Assembly (NCBI GenBank): GCA_903927025.1
Contig: CAIYLG010000048.1
Location: 1-64,000, forward strand
Source: an uncultured Armatimonadota bacterium
Lineage (GTDB): Bacteria; Armatimonadota; Fimbriimonadia; Fimbriimonadales; Fimbriimonadaceae
DNA length: 64,000 bases
Reading direction: 5' to 3'
The notes below the pieces were generated by a model. The model did no database searches. It was not told the DNA's origin and saw only the letters and a program-made list of their open reading frames with translations. The translations under genes and the position numbers were made by a program. Positions 25,645 to 34,616 of this stretch are shown in pieces; within the stretch, counting starts at the first letter, position 1; each line of letters begins with the position of its first letter.

Positions 25645-26417
25645 TTGGCGTCCTTTGGCGGCCGTGCAAACTTGTGAGAGGTATTCCCCACAAATTCAGG
25701 CAGCTCCTGCGTTTTCAATGCTTCAATCTGGACCATGCTCTGGTCGGTCTGGCGAATATCTGCCAAGACTCCTCCCGGCATGTTCATCGCCCCAAGCAAT
25801 GTGTTGGGATCACCGATTGCCCGGATGAGGATTGGCGACGCAATCTTAACATCATTGACCAAAATTGTGGTGCCTACGCACCGAAAGCTTGTGTTGCCGG
25901 CGACTCGATGATTGTTGACGGCAACGGCTTCCGCACCCGATGCGATCAGTTCGTTGACCACCTTGAGCACATCGACGTCATGAATAATGGCGTCAGATGG
26001 AATGCCGATGGTTCCACCCATCCCAGATCCACCTTTTTGGCTGTCTCGAAGCGTGATCACAACTCCGGGCCCTGTCACCGGGGTCAACCCGGCAAAAACC
26101 TTCATCTCCTGAAGGCTTTCGTTCAAAACCTTACTTTGACCACCTTGGCTGGCCAGAGCATTCTCCATGCGGGTTTTGTCGCCCTGAAGCTTTTGGACTT
26201 CGCCAGACAGCCGCTGGAATGCGTCGATGTCCACGCTGGCTTCATTCACTCGAATCTGTTGGTCCGGCGAAAGGAAATGCTGGCGACTTGTGCGCGTTCT
26301 CTGAGTGACCCACGCAAGAGAGATCATAAATCCGAGGACCAGGCACATCGCAGACACGGGCATAACCCACGACTGCCGATTGAACTGGGATACAAACGGG
26401 TTTACGGTTCCTTTCAT
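25641..26417 (-). CDS. DUF881 membrane-anchored division-cluster protein
   Basis: 258 residues: short N-terminal cytoplasmic part, one TM (VMPVSAMCLVLGFMISLAWV), a coiled coil (70-105), then the DUF881 core (TGPGVVITLRDS, HDVDVLKVVNELIASGAEAVAVNNHRV, GNPN-like GDPNTL, GGVLADIR). In Gram-positives and other phyla this family sits between ftsQ and sbp. It overlaps both neighbours by four bases. Function not established. Confidence 0.88.
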   Translation of the reverse strand: MKGTVNPFVSQFNRQSWVMPVSAMCLVLGFMISLAWVTQRTRTSRQHFLSPDQQIRVNEASVDIDAFQRLSGEVQKLQGDKTRMENALASQGGQSKVLNESLQEMKVFAGLTPVTGPGVVITLRDSQKGGSGMGGTIGIPSDAIIHDVDVLKVVNELIASGAEAVAVNNHRVAGNTSFRCVGTTILVNDVKIASPILIRAIGDPNTLLGAMNMPGGVLADIRQTDQSMVQIEALKTQELPEFVGNTSHKFARPPKDAK

Positions 26418-27133
26418 GGCTTCTTTGGCACAATCGCTGGCGAGGTCGGAGATGTCAGATTCAGCTCCCGGATCTGTTCCAGTTCTTGCGGGTTTCGCTG
26501 GAGCCGTTGTTCCAGAGTTTTAAGCTTGAGCTGAAGGTCATCGCAGGAACCGAGAACGACTCGTCCTGAACCTATATTTAAGCACACCGTGCCCGCGTCA
26601 TCGACGGAGATTTTTGAAAGCGCTCCTGGGTAGTGCTGATGGGCGTAAACAGCAAGCTCCGCAAGCCCGACCCCGGGGAAATTGCCCATAAGGCTGAAAT
26701 AGGCGGGCACTCCCTTGGATGGCACTTTGATGCTTGGAATTTCCTCGGAATAGCCCGTTGCGACGTAGGTGATCCCATCTGTAGAAAGGACAAGATTGTT
26801 GGTTCCATCAATCTTCGCGGCTGGAGTGCGATACACCACCGTGAGGAGGGCGTCTCCGAAAGGATTGCGCGAGAATTCTGCCTTTTCGACGTCTGGAGCC
26901 TGCATCACCTGAGTCTCGATTTCGCGACCATTGATCTTGTAGCAGGGGATGTCCTGAATACTGCCAAGGATTCCCTCGATCCTCGCCTTGTCATGTGCCC
27001 TCACCCCTTCCGTCCGAACACGAACGATACTAGTCAAACGGCTGCTCGTCATGCCGATCGCCAGATTCCCGAGAAACAGAATCCAGAGGATGGGCGCGGG
27101 CTTAAAGGAGAGTCTCTTACGCTTGCGTCGCAT
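26414..27133 (-). CDS. ftsQ: FtsQ/DivIB-type cell division protein
   Basis: About 239 residues from ATG 27133, which has AGGAGG 12 bases upstream and overlaps the ddl 3' end by 17 bases. A basic N-terminus (RRKRKRLSFK) is followed by one TM (PAPILWILFLGNLAIGM), a POTRA-like domain (VRVRTEGVRAHDKARIEGIL ... VEKAEFSRNPFGDALLTVVYR) and a beta domain. It is expected to link FtsL with the FtsW-FtsI synthase. Sequence similarity in this family is weak, but position and architecture fit. Confidence 0.85.
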   Translation of the reverse strand: MRRKRKRLSFKPAPILWILFLGNLAIGMTSSRLTSIVRVRTEGVRAHDKARIEGILGSIQDIPCYKINGREIETQVMQAPDVEKAEFSRNPFGDALLTVVYRTPAAKIDGTNNLVLSTDGITYVATGYSEEIPSIKVPSKGVPAYFSLMGNFPGVGLAELAVYAHQHYPGALSKISVDDAGTVCLNIGSGRVVLGSCDDLQLKLKTLEQRLQRNPQELEQIRELNLTSPTSPAIVPKKP

Positions 27134-29468
27134 GGCGTGCCAAGACCTCCTCGACAAGAGTTTCGCAGAGCTGGTCGAACGAGATGCCCATCCCTGCCGC
27201 GCTGTTTGGCAAAAGTGAAGTTCCCGTCATTCCAGGAAGGGTGTTCACTTCAAGAACGAACAGATCCTCCCCTCGAACGATCATGTCGGTTCGGGTTGCT
27301 CCTCGGCAGCCAAGCACCGTATGCGCCTTGAGCGCGATTTCCTGTGCCTTGCGGATAAGGTGCTCGGGCAGTCTGGCAGGAACAATCTCCACCGTTGCCC
27401 CTGGCGTGTACTTGCTCTCAAAGTCGTACCGCCCGGTATTCGGCGCAATTTCTACAGGGAGCAGGGGGCGGTCAATGAGGACAGGGGTCGAAATCTCCAT
27501 GCCCTTGATCCACTCCTCGACGAGCACCTGGTCATCGTACTGAAATGCGTTTATGAGGGCGGGGCAAATCTCTCCTCTGTGCTCAACGAAGCTCAAACCC
27601 ACGGTTGAGCCCTGCGCATTTGGCTTCACAATCAGTGGCGGCTCAATATCGAACGGCATTTCAGGCTCAGAGAGAAGCCTGCCCTTGGGAACCAAGATTC
27701 CATGCTGCTGCAGGACCTGCTTGGTCATCGCCTTATCCATCGCAATGGCACTTGCCTGGATGCCCGATCCGGTGTACGGGATATGAAGCAGCTCGAGCAG
27801 CCCCTGCAGGGCGCCATCCTCCGCCCGAGTTCCATGAACGGCCAGAAATACCAAGTCAGGCCGATTCGGACCGACAAACTGGCTTAGGTTTCCGCCGGAC
27901 AGCAAGAGCTCGGTCATATCCAGCAATCGGCTTACGTAGCCCAGCCGAGTCAGGGCACCATGAATGGCCCGTCCAGAGTGAAGACTGACTTCCCTTTCCG
28001 CACTCTCACCGCCGTACAGAACCACGATGTTCTTTTGGCGACTGTTTGCTGCGAGGTGGTGAGAAGTCGATGTAGCGGACAAGTCATATCGCCGATTCAG
28101 CTCAGCTACAACAGCAGGGGCGAACTCTGAGATGTTGCCTGCGCCCATTCCCACAATCACATCTCCCGGTCTCGCAATTCGAGCGACTTCCATCGGCAAA
28201 AGCTGGCGAGCTGGGATGTAGTGGACCGGCTTGCTGATGAGTTCAGCGATTCGGGACGAGCTGATTCCAGGCATCGGATCTTCCCGAGCCCGGTAGATGT
28301 CAGTAATCACGATCTCGTCGGCAACGCTCAGAGCCTCGGCAAACTCCGGTATCAGCGACGCTGTTCGACTGTACAAGTGAGGCTGGAAAACGACCACCAG
28401 TCGCCCCCCAAGCTTCTGTCGCCGCTCTTCCAGAAAACCAGATCGAATCGCCAGAAGGCTTTCTCGAACTTCGGTGGGATGATGCGCGTAGTCATCAATC
28501 ACGATGAACGGAGAATCGGCAGTGCCCAGCCAGACCTGTTGCCTGCGTTCAGCCCCACCAAAGTGGGCAATGCCGCTTAAGGCTGCACCCGGCTCTGCTC
28601 CTGCGAGTTCGCTAGCTTTCAGAGCTCCAGCGGCGTTCATCTGGTTGTGTCTTCCCTTCTGGGCGATATATAAGGCGGAGCCCACCGTTTGGTCGAGTTG
28701 AAGTCCTTCGACCCCGTAGGCAACAGATCGGCGGGTTGAAAGTTCGGCAATCTCAGCCGCCCCTTTGTCATCCCCGCAATAAACCAGGCATCCACCTTCT
28801 GGAACCTTCTCCACGAATCGCAGGACACTTCCGCGCAGGTTTTCGTAGTTGCCGTGAAAGTCGATGTGGTCCAGTTCAAGGTTGGTGAGCACCACCATGA
28901 ACGGGTCCAGGTCATGAAAGCTGTCATACGCTTCGCATGCCTCGACGACGGCGAACGGTCCGTCCCCTTCTCTGACCGGGCCGCTAAATTGAGATATGTT
29001 CGCCCCGACGACTACTAACGGGTCCAAGCCAGCGGCAGCCAAGCCACAGCCCAGCATCCCGGTCGTGGTCGTCTTTCCATGGGTTCCGGTGACGGCAATC
29101 ACTTTTTTGCCCTTTAAGAGCCAGCCCAAAGCCTGAGACCTTCGCACGATTGGGATCCCAAGCACACGAGCGCGATCAAATTCAGGAGAGTTTTGGAGGT
29201 CGATGGCATCGGTGAGAATGAGGGCATCTCCAGACTCGATCGAGTCTCCAGAATGCCCCAGATAGACTTCAAAGCCTTCGGCAATTAGGCGATCCGTCTC
29301 TACCGACGCGGTGGAGTCCGTACCTCGCACTCGATACCCCCGGTGCATCAGCATCCGAGCAAGAGCGCTCATTCCGGCACCGCCAATTCCTACTAAGAAA
29401 AACGACTGCTTGCCATCCAGTTCATCTCGATGCGAGAATTGCGCGCCAATCTCCTCTCTCTTTCTCAC
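27117..29468 (-). CDS. murC: Fused MurC (UDP-MurNAc-L-Ala ligase) and Ddl (D-Ala-D-Ala ligase)
   Basis: 783 residues from GTG 29468 (GTGA overlap with murG; GGAGG upstream). MurC half, about 1-470: VGIGGAGMSALA, ATP loop GTHGKTTT (128-135), EACEAYDSF, DDYAHHPTEV and ITDIYRAREDP. Ddl half, about 480-783: VVLYGGESAEREVSL, PYTGSGIQASAIAMDK, KPNAQGSTVGL, LEVNTLPGMTGTSLLP. Both active sites look complete, so one chain adds L-Ala to UDP-MurNAc and also makes D-Ala-D-Ala. A MurC-Ddl fusion is known from chlamydiae. No murB lies next to it. Confidence 0.95.
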   Translation of the reverse strand: MRKREEIGAQFSHRDELDGKQSFFLVGIGGAGMSALARMLMHRGYRVRGTDSTASVETDRLIAEGFEVYLGHSGDSIESGDALILTDAIDLQNSPEFDRARVLGIPIVRRSQALGWLLKGKKVIAVTGTHGKTTTTGMLGCGLAAAGLDPLVVVGANISQFSGPVREGDGPFAVVEACEAYDSFHDLDPFMVVLTNLELDHIDFHGNYENLRGSVLRFVEKVPEGGCLVYCGDDKGAAEIAELSTRRSVAYGVEGLQLDQTVGSALYIAQKGRHNQMNAAGALKASELAGAEPGAALSGIAHFGGAERRQQVWLGTADSPFIVIDDYAHHPTEVRESLLAIRSGFLEERRQKLGGRLVVVFQPHLYSRTASLIPEFAEALSVADEIVITDIYRAREDPMPGISSSRIAELISKPVHYIPARQLLPMEVARIARPGDVIVGMGAGNISEFAPAVVAELNRRYDLSATSTSHHLAANSRQKNIVVLYGGESAEREVSLHSGRAIHGALTRLGYVSRLLDMTELLLSGGNLSQFVGPNRPDLVFLAVHGTRAEDGALQGLLELLHIPYTGSGIQASAIAMDKAMTKQVLQQHGILVPKGRLLSEPEMPFDIEPPLIVKPNAQGSTVGLSFVEHRGEICPALINAFQYDDQVLVEEWIKGMEISTPVLIDRPLLPVEIAPNTGRYDFESKYTPGATVEIVPARLPEHLIRKAQEIALKAHTVLGCRGATRTDMIVRGEDLFVLEVNTLPGMTGTSLLPNSAAGMGISFDQLCETLVEEVLARHATQA

Positions 29469-30529
29469 CGAGAGGCCTCCAGGATATGCGAGTAGATTCG
29501 GTTCGCGGCGTCTGGCACATCCCAGTCCAGAAGAGCTGCCTTCGCGGCATCTCTTCTGGTTCCATCGGAGAGCCATGCGGTCATTTCTGAGCTAAACCGG
29601 TCTGGAGTTGCCTCCGATTGAATCAAGAGCGAAGCGGCATTCATGTCAACAAACTCTTCTGCATTATGAAGCTGATGATCGTTAGCAGAGTTGGGCAGCG
29701 GCACTAGGATTGAAGGAAGTCCAAACAGGGCAAGTTCCGCCACCGTCCCGCCGCTGCGGGCAATCACCAACCCAGCGGATTTGAACGCCTCAACCATTCC
29801 TTCGGTATCCAGGTAGGGCACAACCGTGTACCGATCGCTAAGCCCCAGTTCTTCGACGCGGGCCATGGTGGATTCAAAATTTTTGGGACCTGAGGCATGC
29901 ATGAATCTCTGAGTTCTCGACGTTTGAACGGCAGCAAGCGGCACGGTTTGATTGAGAAACTCGGATCCCTGCGATCCCCCAACCACAAACACTTGGTTGC
30001 CACTCCCTTGAAGTCCCTTTGCTGCAGTTCGCAGTTCCTTGCGAATCGGCTGACCCGTTCGAATGGGCTTCAAAGCCGGGCATTTGGCGACCGTGCTGCG
30101 AAATGTGCAGGTGAAAGCCGCTGCTTCCTTCGCGAACATCGAGGACGAACGGGCGGGAACACTGTCCGCGGTGTGGATCGTGTAAGGAATGCGCAAATCA
30201 CGGGCAGCCGCCACCACGGAGCCTGCGCTATATCCCCCTGTCGAAAAGACGACGTCCGGTGAAACATCCCTTAGCGCCTTTCTCGCCTGAATGCGGGCCT
30301 GCTGAAGTTTGACGAGCGCTTTCAGTCCACGGAGAGTTCGAACACTGTAGAGAGGCTCCGAAGGGAAACCTCGAAACGGAATCGAGCGATCCTGACAGAG
30401 TTTCGACTCTTGGCCACGAAGCGAGCCGAAGTAGAGGATCTCATCTCCCACCGCAGCGGCGACATCGCCAACCACCAGGGCAGGATAAATGTGTCCCCCA
30501 GTCCCTCCGCCAGTCAGAATGAGGCGCAT
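29465..30529 (-). CDS. murG: MurG, lipid I GlcNAc transferase
   Basis: Adds GlcNAc to lipid I to form lipid II at the cytoplasmic face. 354 residues from ATG 30529 (GGAGG eight bases upstream). GT-B fold with LTGGGTGGHIYPAL at the N-terminus, STGGYSAGSVVAAA, VVGGSQGSEFLNQ and the acceptor/donor loop ARSGGTVAELALFGLPSILVP. The Asn-Glu-rich PNSANDHQLHNAE matches the family (usually xxxAxDHQxxNA). Overlaps murC by four bases. Confidence 0.95.
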   Translation of the reverse strand: MRLILTGGGTGGHIYPALVVGDVAAAVGDEILYFGSLRGQESKLCQDRSIPFRGFPSEPLYSVRTLRGLKALVKLQQARIQARKALRDVSPDVVFSTGGYSAGSVVAAARDLRIPYTIHTADSVPARSSSMFAKEAAAFTCTFRSTVAKCPALKPIRTGQPIRKELRTAAKGLQGSGNQVFVVGGSQGSEFLNQTVPLAAVQTSRTQRFMHASGPKNFESTMARVEELGLSDRYTVVPYLDTEGMVEAFKSAGLVIARSGGTVAELALFGLPSILVPLPNSANDHQLHNAEEFVDMNAASLLIQSEATPDRFSSEMTAWLSDGTRRDAAKAALLDWDVPDAANRIYSHILEASR

Positions 30530-30592
30530 TGACTGCACCTCCGCGAGGAGAGCTGAGCTTTTGATTGAGTCAGTCGATTCATCGGCGAGAGG

Positions 30593-31876
30593 TCACCGAG
30601 TCTGACTGGGCACTCTTACCGCGGTTACCTTCCGCGATCTTAAACCAGATTGGGTCGCGACTCGACGTTTCGGAGTCGGCGGGGTCGGATTGGAACCGCC
30701 ATCATCATCTGGCCGATCCGGCTTGGACCGGGCGGGAGCCAATGCCGATTGGCATACTCCCACCGCGATCCAAAGCGCGATGAGGCTGGAACCTCCCGAG
30801 CTGATAAACGGAAGCGGAATTCCAATTGCTGGCAACATTGCGTTTGCCATCATGACGTTGACGCAGGTTTGGATGCCAATCCAAAATGCGACGCCATAGA
30901 ATAAGAGCATGCTGAAGCGAGACGTCGCTCGCTTAGCCAGCTGCATGAGGCGAAACACCATGCCACCAAGGACCGCAAGAAAAATTAACGATCCAACCAA
31001 CCCAAACTCTTCCGAGACCGTTGCCCAGATAAAGTCTGTGGTTGTGGTAGTTACGGGAAGCACCTGCTTAGCCCGCCCGGCACCCGGGCCGACTCCGATG
31101 ATTCCGCCCTCCGCGATCGCCAGCTCCGATTGAACAGTTTGATACTCCAGGTCATCTACGTTCTCGCTGGACCACCGCTGCGTGTGGTGCATCATTCGAG
31201 CCATGCGATAGGGCTCCTTAATGACTGCGACTCCAGCGCCCAAACAGGCCAGAACAAGCGCGGCAATGATCGACTTCTTTGTGACTCCCGCAGGAAGAAA
31301 CATGAAAAAGGCAGTTGCCGCAACTACGGCACCTGTTCCAAGGTCTGGCTCCAAGATGATTAGGAAGGCCGCCCCAAACACCCAAACCGCCGGCAGACAG
31401 CGCTTGACTTTGGGAACCCAGACGTTGTCCACCTGAAGCATCCAGTTTGCACACGGCTTGATCCGCTTGGGCCATGCCTTTCGCTCTGCAAAGTAGCCAG
31501 CCAGGTACAGGACCGCCGCCAGTTTGGCAAATTCAGCAGGCTGGATTCCAAGAGGGCTATGTCCCAGCCATCTCTTAGCGCCGTTCACTCTCTGACCGAC
31601 CAAAGCGACTGCAATCAGCAACGCTATGTTCACGAGCCAAATGAGCTTTGAACCCTTTTTCCAGAAGTCAATTGAGATTCGGGAGCAGACCCAAGCTACA
31701 CCACAGCCTATCCCTGCGAACAGAATTTGGTGGAAAAACTCATCCGGCATTCCGCCCTTGTCTTTTTGCAGCGTCGTCGCGTAGCCAGCATCAAAAATGA
31801 ACAGAAACCCTATGCATGTTGCCGCTACGGCAAATGCAAAGAGCCACGGATCATAGATCCTGAGCTTTTTGATCAT
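30593..31876 (-). CDS. ftsW: SEDS peptidoglycan glycosyltransferase FtsW
   Basis: Polytopic membrane enzyme that polymerises lipid II at the septum with FtsI. About 427 residues from ATG 31876 (ATGA overlap with murD; AAGGAG upstream). Ten or so TM segments. SEDS signatures: GAKRWLGHSPLGIQPAEFAKLA, LEPDLGTGAV, YQTVQSELAIAEGGIIGVGPGAG, FIWATVSEEFGLVG and LPFISSGGSSL. A basic, Pro-rich cytoplasmic tail follows. Its place in the dcw operon favours FtsW over RodA or SpoVE. Confidence 0.94.
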   Translation of the reverse strand: MIKKLRIYDPWLFAFAVAATCIGFLFIFDAGYATTLQKDKGGMPDEFFHQILFAGIGCGVAWVCSRISIDFWKKGSKLIWLVNIALLIAVALVGQRVNGAKRWLGHSPLGIQPAEFAKLAAVLYLAGYFAERKAWPKRIKPCANWMLQVDNVWVPKVKRCLPAVWVFGAAFLIILEPDLGTGAVVAATAFFMFLPAGVTKKSIIAALVLACLGAGVAVIKEPYRMARMMHHTQRWSSENVDDLEYQTVQSELAIAEGGIIGVGPGAGRAKQVLPVTTTTTDFIWATVSEEFGLVGSLIFLAVLGGMVFRLMQLAKRATSRFSMLLFYGVAFWIGIQTCVNVMMANAMLPAIGIPLPFISSGGSSLIALWIAVGVCQSALAPARSKPDRPDDDGGSNPTPPTPKRRVATQSGLRSRKVTAVRVPSQTR

Positions 31877-33405
31877 AAGTTCAGCCACTCCTTGGCCATT
31901 GCTTTGAAGACGTTTCCTCTATCCCGGAAGTCTCGGAACTGATCCGTGCTTGCACATCCTGGTGCCAGCATGATGACTTCACCGCTTTTGGCGGCTAGGG
32001 TGGCGGCTTCAAAGGCCTCTTGCATTGTAACAAAGATTTGCCATCCGCCCCCAAGCATTTCGTTGAGTTCAGCGGCATTGGAACCAAAAAGATAGGCACA
32101 ATGCCGATGATTGGCCAGGTAGTGGCGCAACGGACCAAAGTCGAGTCCCTTGTTCACACCGCCAATCAGCAGGTGCACTGGGTCTCTTGCGCTCTGCGCA
32201 GACTTAATCACTGCATCCGGGTTGGTGCACATCGAGTTATTGATCACTCGGACGCCATCCTTCTCCCCCAGGCGCTCCATCCGGTGAGCAAGGCCGCCAA
32301 ACCGCAAGAGTCCGTCGACCACCGCCCTAGGCAAAGCAAGGGGCGTTCCATCCGGAATCTTGGCATCGTAGACGGTTCGCCCAGACTTCAGGCGAGCCAG
32401 TTCGGCATCTGTCGCATCGTGCATGAGGATCGCGGCGGACGACGCGGGGTCATGGGCCGCCCTCCACCGAAGCAGTCCGAAGGTGAGCAGCGCCGCCATG
32501 CTCGCGTTTAAGTAGTTGTGCGGCTCGTCAAACGGCAAGTCTCTTAATTTGACTCGCTGATTGAGAATGGACATTTCCATTTCCTCGACTCGAGAGTGCT
32601 CGCCAGTGGCTCCGAAGGTGAGCACAAGCGGGAATGTTTTCCCCTGCCCGGCTGCCGCCAAGGTTCTTGTCCGGCGAGGTCGATAGGCCAGCCCCTTGCC
32701 TCCTGGAGGGATAACGACGGGATCGTTGGCCTTGACCACTGCCGTATCCTCGTCATCCATCTGGGCAAATAGTCGCTGCTTGGTGGCAGCGTATTCATCG
32801 AACCCCGTGTACCGGTCGAGATGGTCGGGCCATATGTTCGTGATTCCTGCAGATACAGGCTTAAATTTGGAGACCCACTCCAGCTGAAAAGAACTTATCT
32901 CCGCCACGAGAGTTTGGTCCGGCGAGGCGTTGAGAGCGGCTTCGGTGAGTGGAACCTCGGGATAACCCGAACCAAAAATGTTGCCACAGAGCACCGGCTT
33001 CTCACCGCAAGCTTCTAGGCATAGATAGGTCATCACTGTCGTCGTGCTCTTGCCATTTGTTCCCGTGATCGCCACGATGGGAGCCTTACTGATCCGGAAG
33101 GCAAACTCAACTTCGCTGATCACTTCAAGTCCGTTGCCCACGGCGTCAAGAAGAGCCGGGTGGCGACGACTCACTGCAGGGTTCGAGACAACGAGGTCAA
33201 CTTCCTGGGGGTCAAACATCCCGTCCCAACCAAGAATAACCGTGGCGCCAGAAGCAATGGCATCATCGTACGCATCTCGCTTTGGCAGGTCATCTAGCTG
33301 TTTCTGGTCATATACAACCGGGAAGGCACCAAGCTTCAGACAAGCCTTGGCAATCGCAAGGCCAGAGCGACCAAGCCCAAATATGGCAATCCGCTTTCCC
33401 TTCAC
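31873..33405 (-). CDS. murD: MurD, UDP-MurNAc-L-Ala--D-Glu ligase
   Basis: 510 residues from GTG 33405 (GTGA overlap with mraY), longer than the usual ~450. ATP loop TGTNGKSTT (114-122), VAEISSFQLEW, NIWPDHLDRY, and the C-terminal domain with NNSMCTNPDA and IGGVNKGLDF. Most of the extra length lies in the central domain (around 240-300 and 325-365). Adds D-Glu to UDP-MurNAc-L-Ala in the cytoplasm. Confidence 0.94.
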   Translation of the reverse strand: MKGKRIAIFGLGRSGLAIAKACLKLGAFPVVYDQKQLDDLPKRDAYDDAIASGATVILGWDGMFDPQEVDLVVSNPAVSRRHPALLDAVGNGLEVISEVEFAFRISKAPIVAITGTNGKSTTTVMTYLCLEACGEKPVLCGNIFGSGYPEVPLTEAALNASPDQTLVAEISSFQLEWVSKFKPVSAGITNIWPDHLDRYTGFDEYAATKQRLFAQMDDEDTAVVKANDPVVIPPGGKGLAYRPRRTRTLAAAGQGKTFPLVLTFGATGEHSRVEEMEMSILNQRVKLRDLPFDEPHNYLNASMAALLTFGLLRWRAAHDPASSAAILMHDATDAELARLKSGRTVYDAKIPDGTPLALPRAVVDGLLRFGGLAHRMERLGEKDGVRVINNSMCTNPDAVIKSAQSARDPVHLLIGGVNKGLDFGPLRHYLANHRHCAYLFGSNAAELNEMLGGGWQIFVTMQEAFEAATLAAKSGEVIMLAPGCASTDQFRDFRDRGNVFKAMAKEWLNL

Positions 33406-34607
33406 GATTGGGATGATGCCGTCACCTTAACGGCGTGGCTGAGTCGTGGAAAGGATGGTGAGCTGCCAGCGGTTTCTTGCTTCAAGCTTTGAAAACGTAT
33501 CGTTGAGCTCGTTGGGACTGGAGCTTCGTGGAGGCCGCTGGAATCAAACCCTGCCGCTATCGAACATGCGAGGACGCTGAGCACCAACTGGCAAACAGCA
33601 AAGACGAGTACCACCTTGACCTCCGGCCAGCCCTTTCTCTCAAACGCATGGTGGATTGGGGTGAAGCTGAACAGCTTCTTTTTGCGGAGCTTCACAGACA
33701 GAATCTGAAGCGGAACCGGGACCAGTTCTACGATCATCATGCCGCTGGCCAGCAACAAGCACACCAATCGCACCAGCCAAAGGTTGGGACCCACAAATTC
33801 GTTGTGGTGGTGTAAGGGAGGGGAGGTGAAATTCATCCCTGGTCCGCTTCGGGGGTAGATAAGGACAGCAACAACCATCCCTAAAACCGCACCAATGGGA
33901 AGGGATCCCACGTCGCCCATAAAAACTTTGGCTTTTGGCTTGTTCAAATAGAGGAACGGCAAGATCGCCCCAACCAAAGCCATGAGGTAGAAGCACAGTC
34001 CGGATTGGCCGAGCAGCTTGGCAAGGAAGAAGAGTCCTCCCGCAAAACCTAGGAGCAGGAGTGCGGCCAACGAATCAAGTCCGTCTGAAAAGTTGTAGGC
34101 GTTCGAGAAAAAGAGGATAAAGAACACCATTCCAAACGCTTCGATGGAGGCATCGCCATACATTGAAAACGCGGTGAAGCCTGCTACAAAGAGCTGCATC
34201 AGGATTTTTTGCTTCCATCCAAGCCCGCGCTTCCCAACGAAGACCCTCGGCACAACGAAGTCGTCGACAAATCCGATCACGGCGAATCCTAGGAACAGAA
34301 AGAAGATGCTGAGATCCGTTCGGAACAAGACGGACGGCTGAAGCCTTAGCTGGGTCAACAATTGCAGACCGGGCACCAGGAGAAACCCGACCAGCACGAT
34401 CAGTCCCCCCATCGTGGGCGTTCCCTGCTTCTTTTGATGTCCTTCTGGGGCAAATTGACTGACCGTCTGCCGCGACTTCATCGCCAGCAACAGTCGATAG
34501 ATCGGGTACGCGGCGACTGCTGCGCCGATAAAGGAGGTCAGAAAGGCTTCGGTGACACGAGACATCATGGGTGCTTTGTTAGGCGAAGACGGCAGAGCCG
34601 CGCTCAT
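33402..34607 (-). CDS. mraY: MraY, phospho-MurNAc-pentapeptide translocase
   Basis: 401 residues, about ten TM segments. Transfers phospho-MurNAc-pentapeptide to undecaprenyl phosphate (lipid I). HQKKQGTPTMGG, FVDDF, the active-site SNAYNFSDGLDSLA, KPKAKVFMGDVGSLPIG and FTPIHHAFERKGWPE are all present. Start ATG 34607 lies nine bases after murF; ATG 34565 or 34568 would give a more usual N-terminus. After the last TM there is a ~50-residue polar tail rich in Ser that is not typical of MraY. Confidence 0.94.
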   Translation of the reverse strand: MSAALPSSPNKAPMMSRVTEAFLTSFIGAAVAAYPIYRLLLAMKSRQTVSQFAPEGHQKKQGTPTMGGLIVLVGFLLVPGLQLLTQLRLQPSVLFRTDLSIFFLFLGFAVIGFVDDFVVPRVFVGKRGLGWKQKILMQLFVAGFTAFSMYGDASIEAFGMVFFILFFSNAYNFSDGLDSLAALLLLGFAGGLFFLAKLLGQSGLCFYLMALVGAILPFLYLNKPKAKVFMGDVGSLPIGAVLGMVVAVLIYPRSGPGMNFTSPPLHHHNEFVGPNLWLVRLVCLLLASGMMIVELVPVPLQILSVKLRKKKLFSFTPIHHAFERKGWPEVKVVLVFAVCQLVLSVLACSIAAGFDSSGLHEAPVPTSSTIRFQSLKQETAGSSPSFPRLSHAVKVTASSQS

Positions 34608-34616
34608 TGAAGATTT

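Noticed and set aside
29469-29576. Longer N-terminus of MurC-Ddl
   Set aside because: It is the 3' end of murG read in another frame; GTG 29468 overlaps the murG stop.
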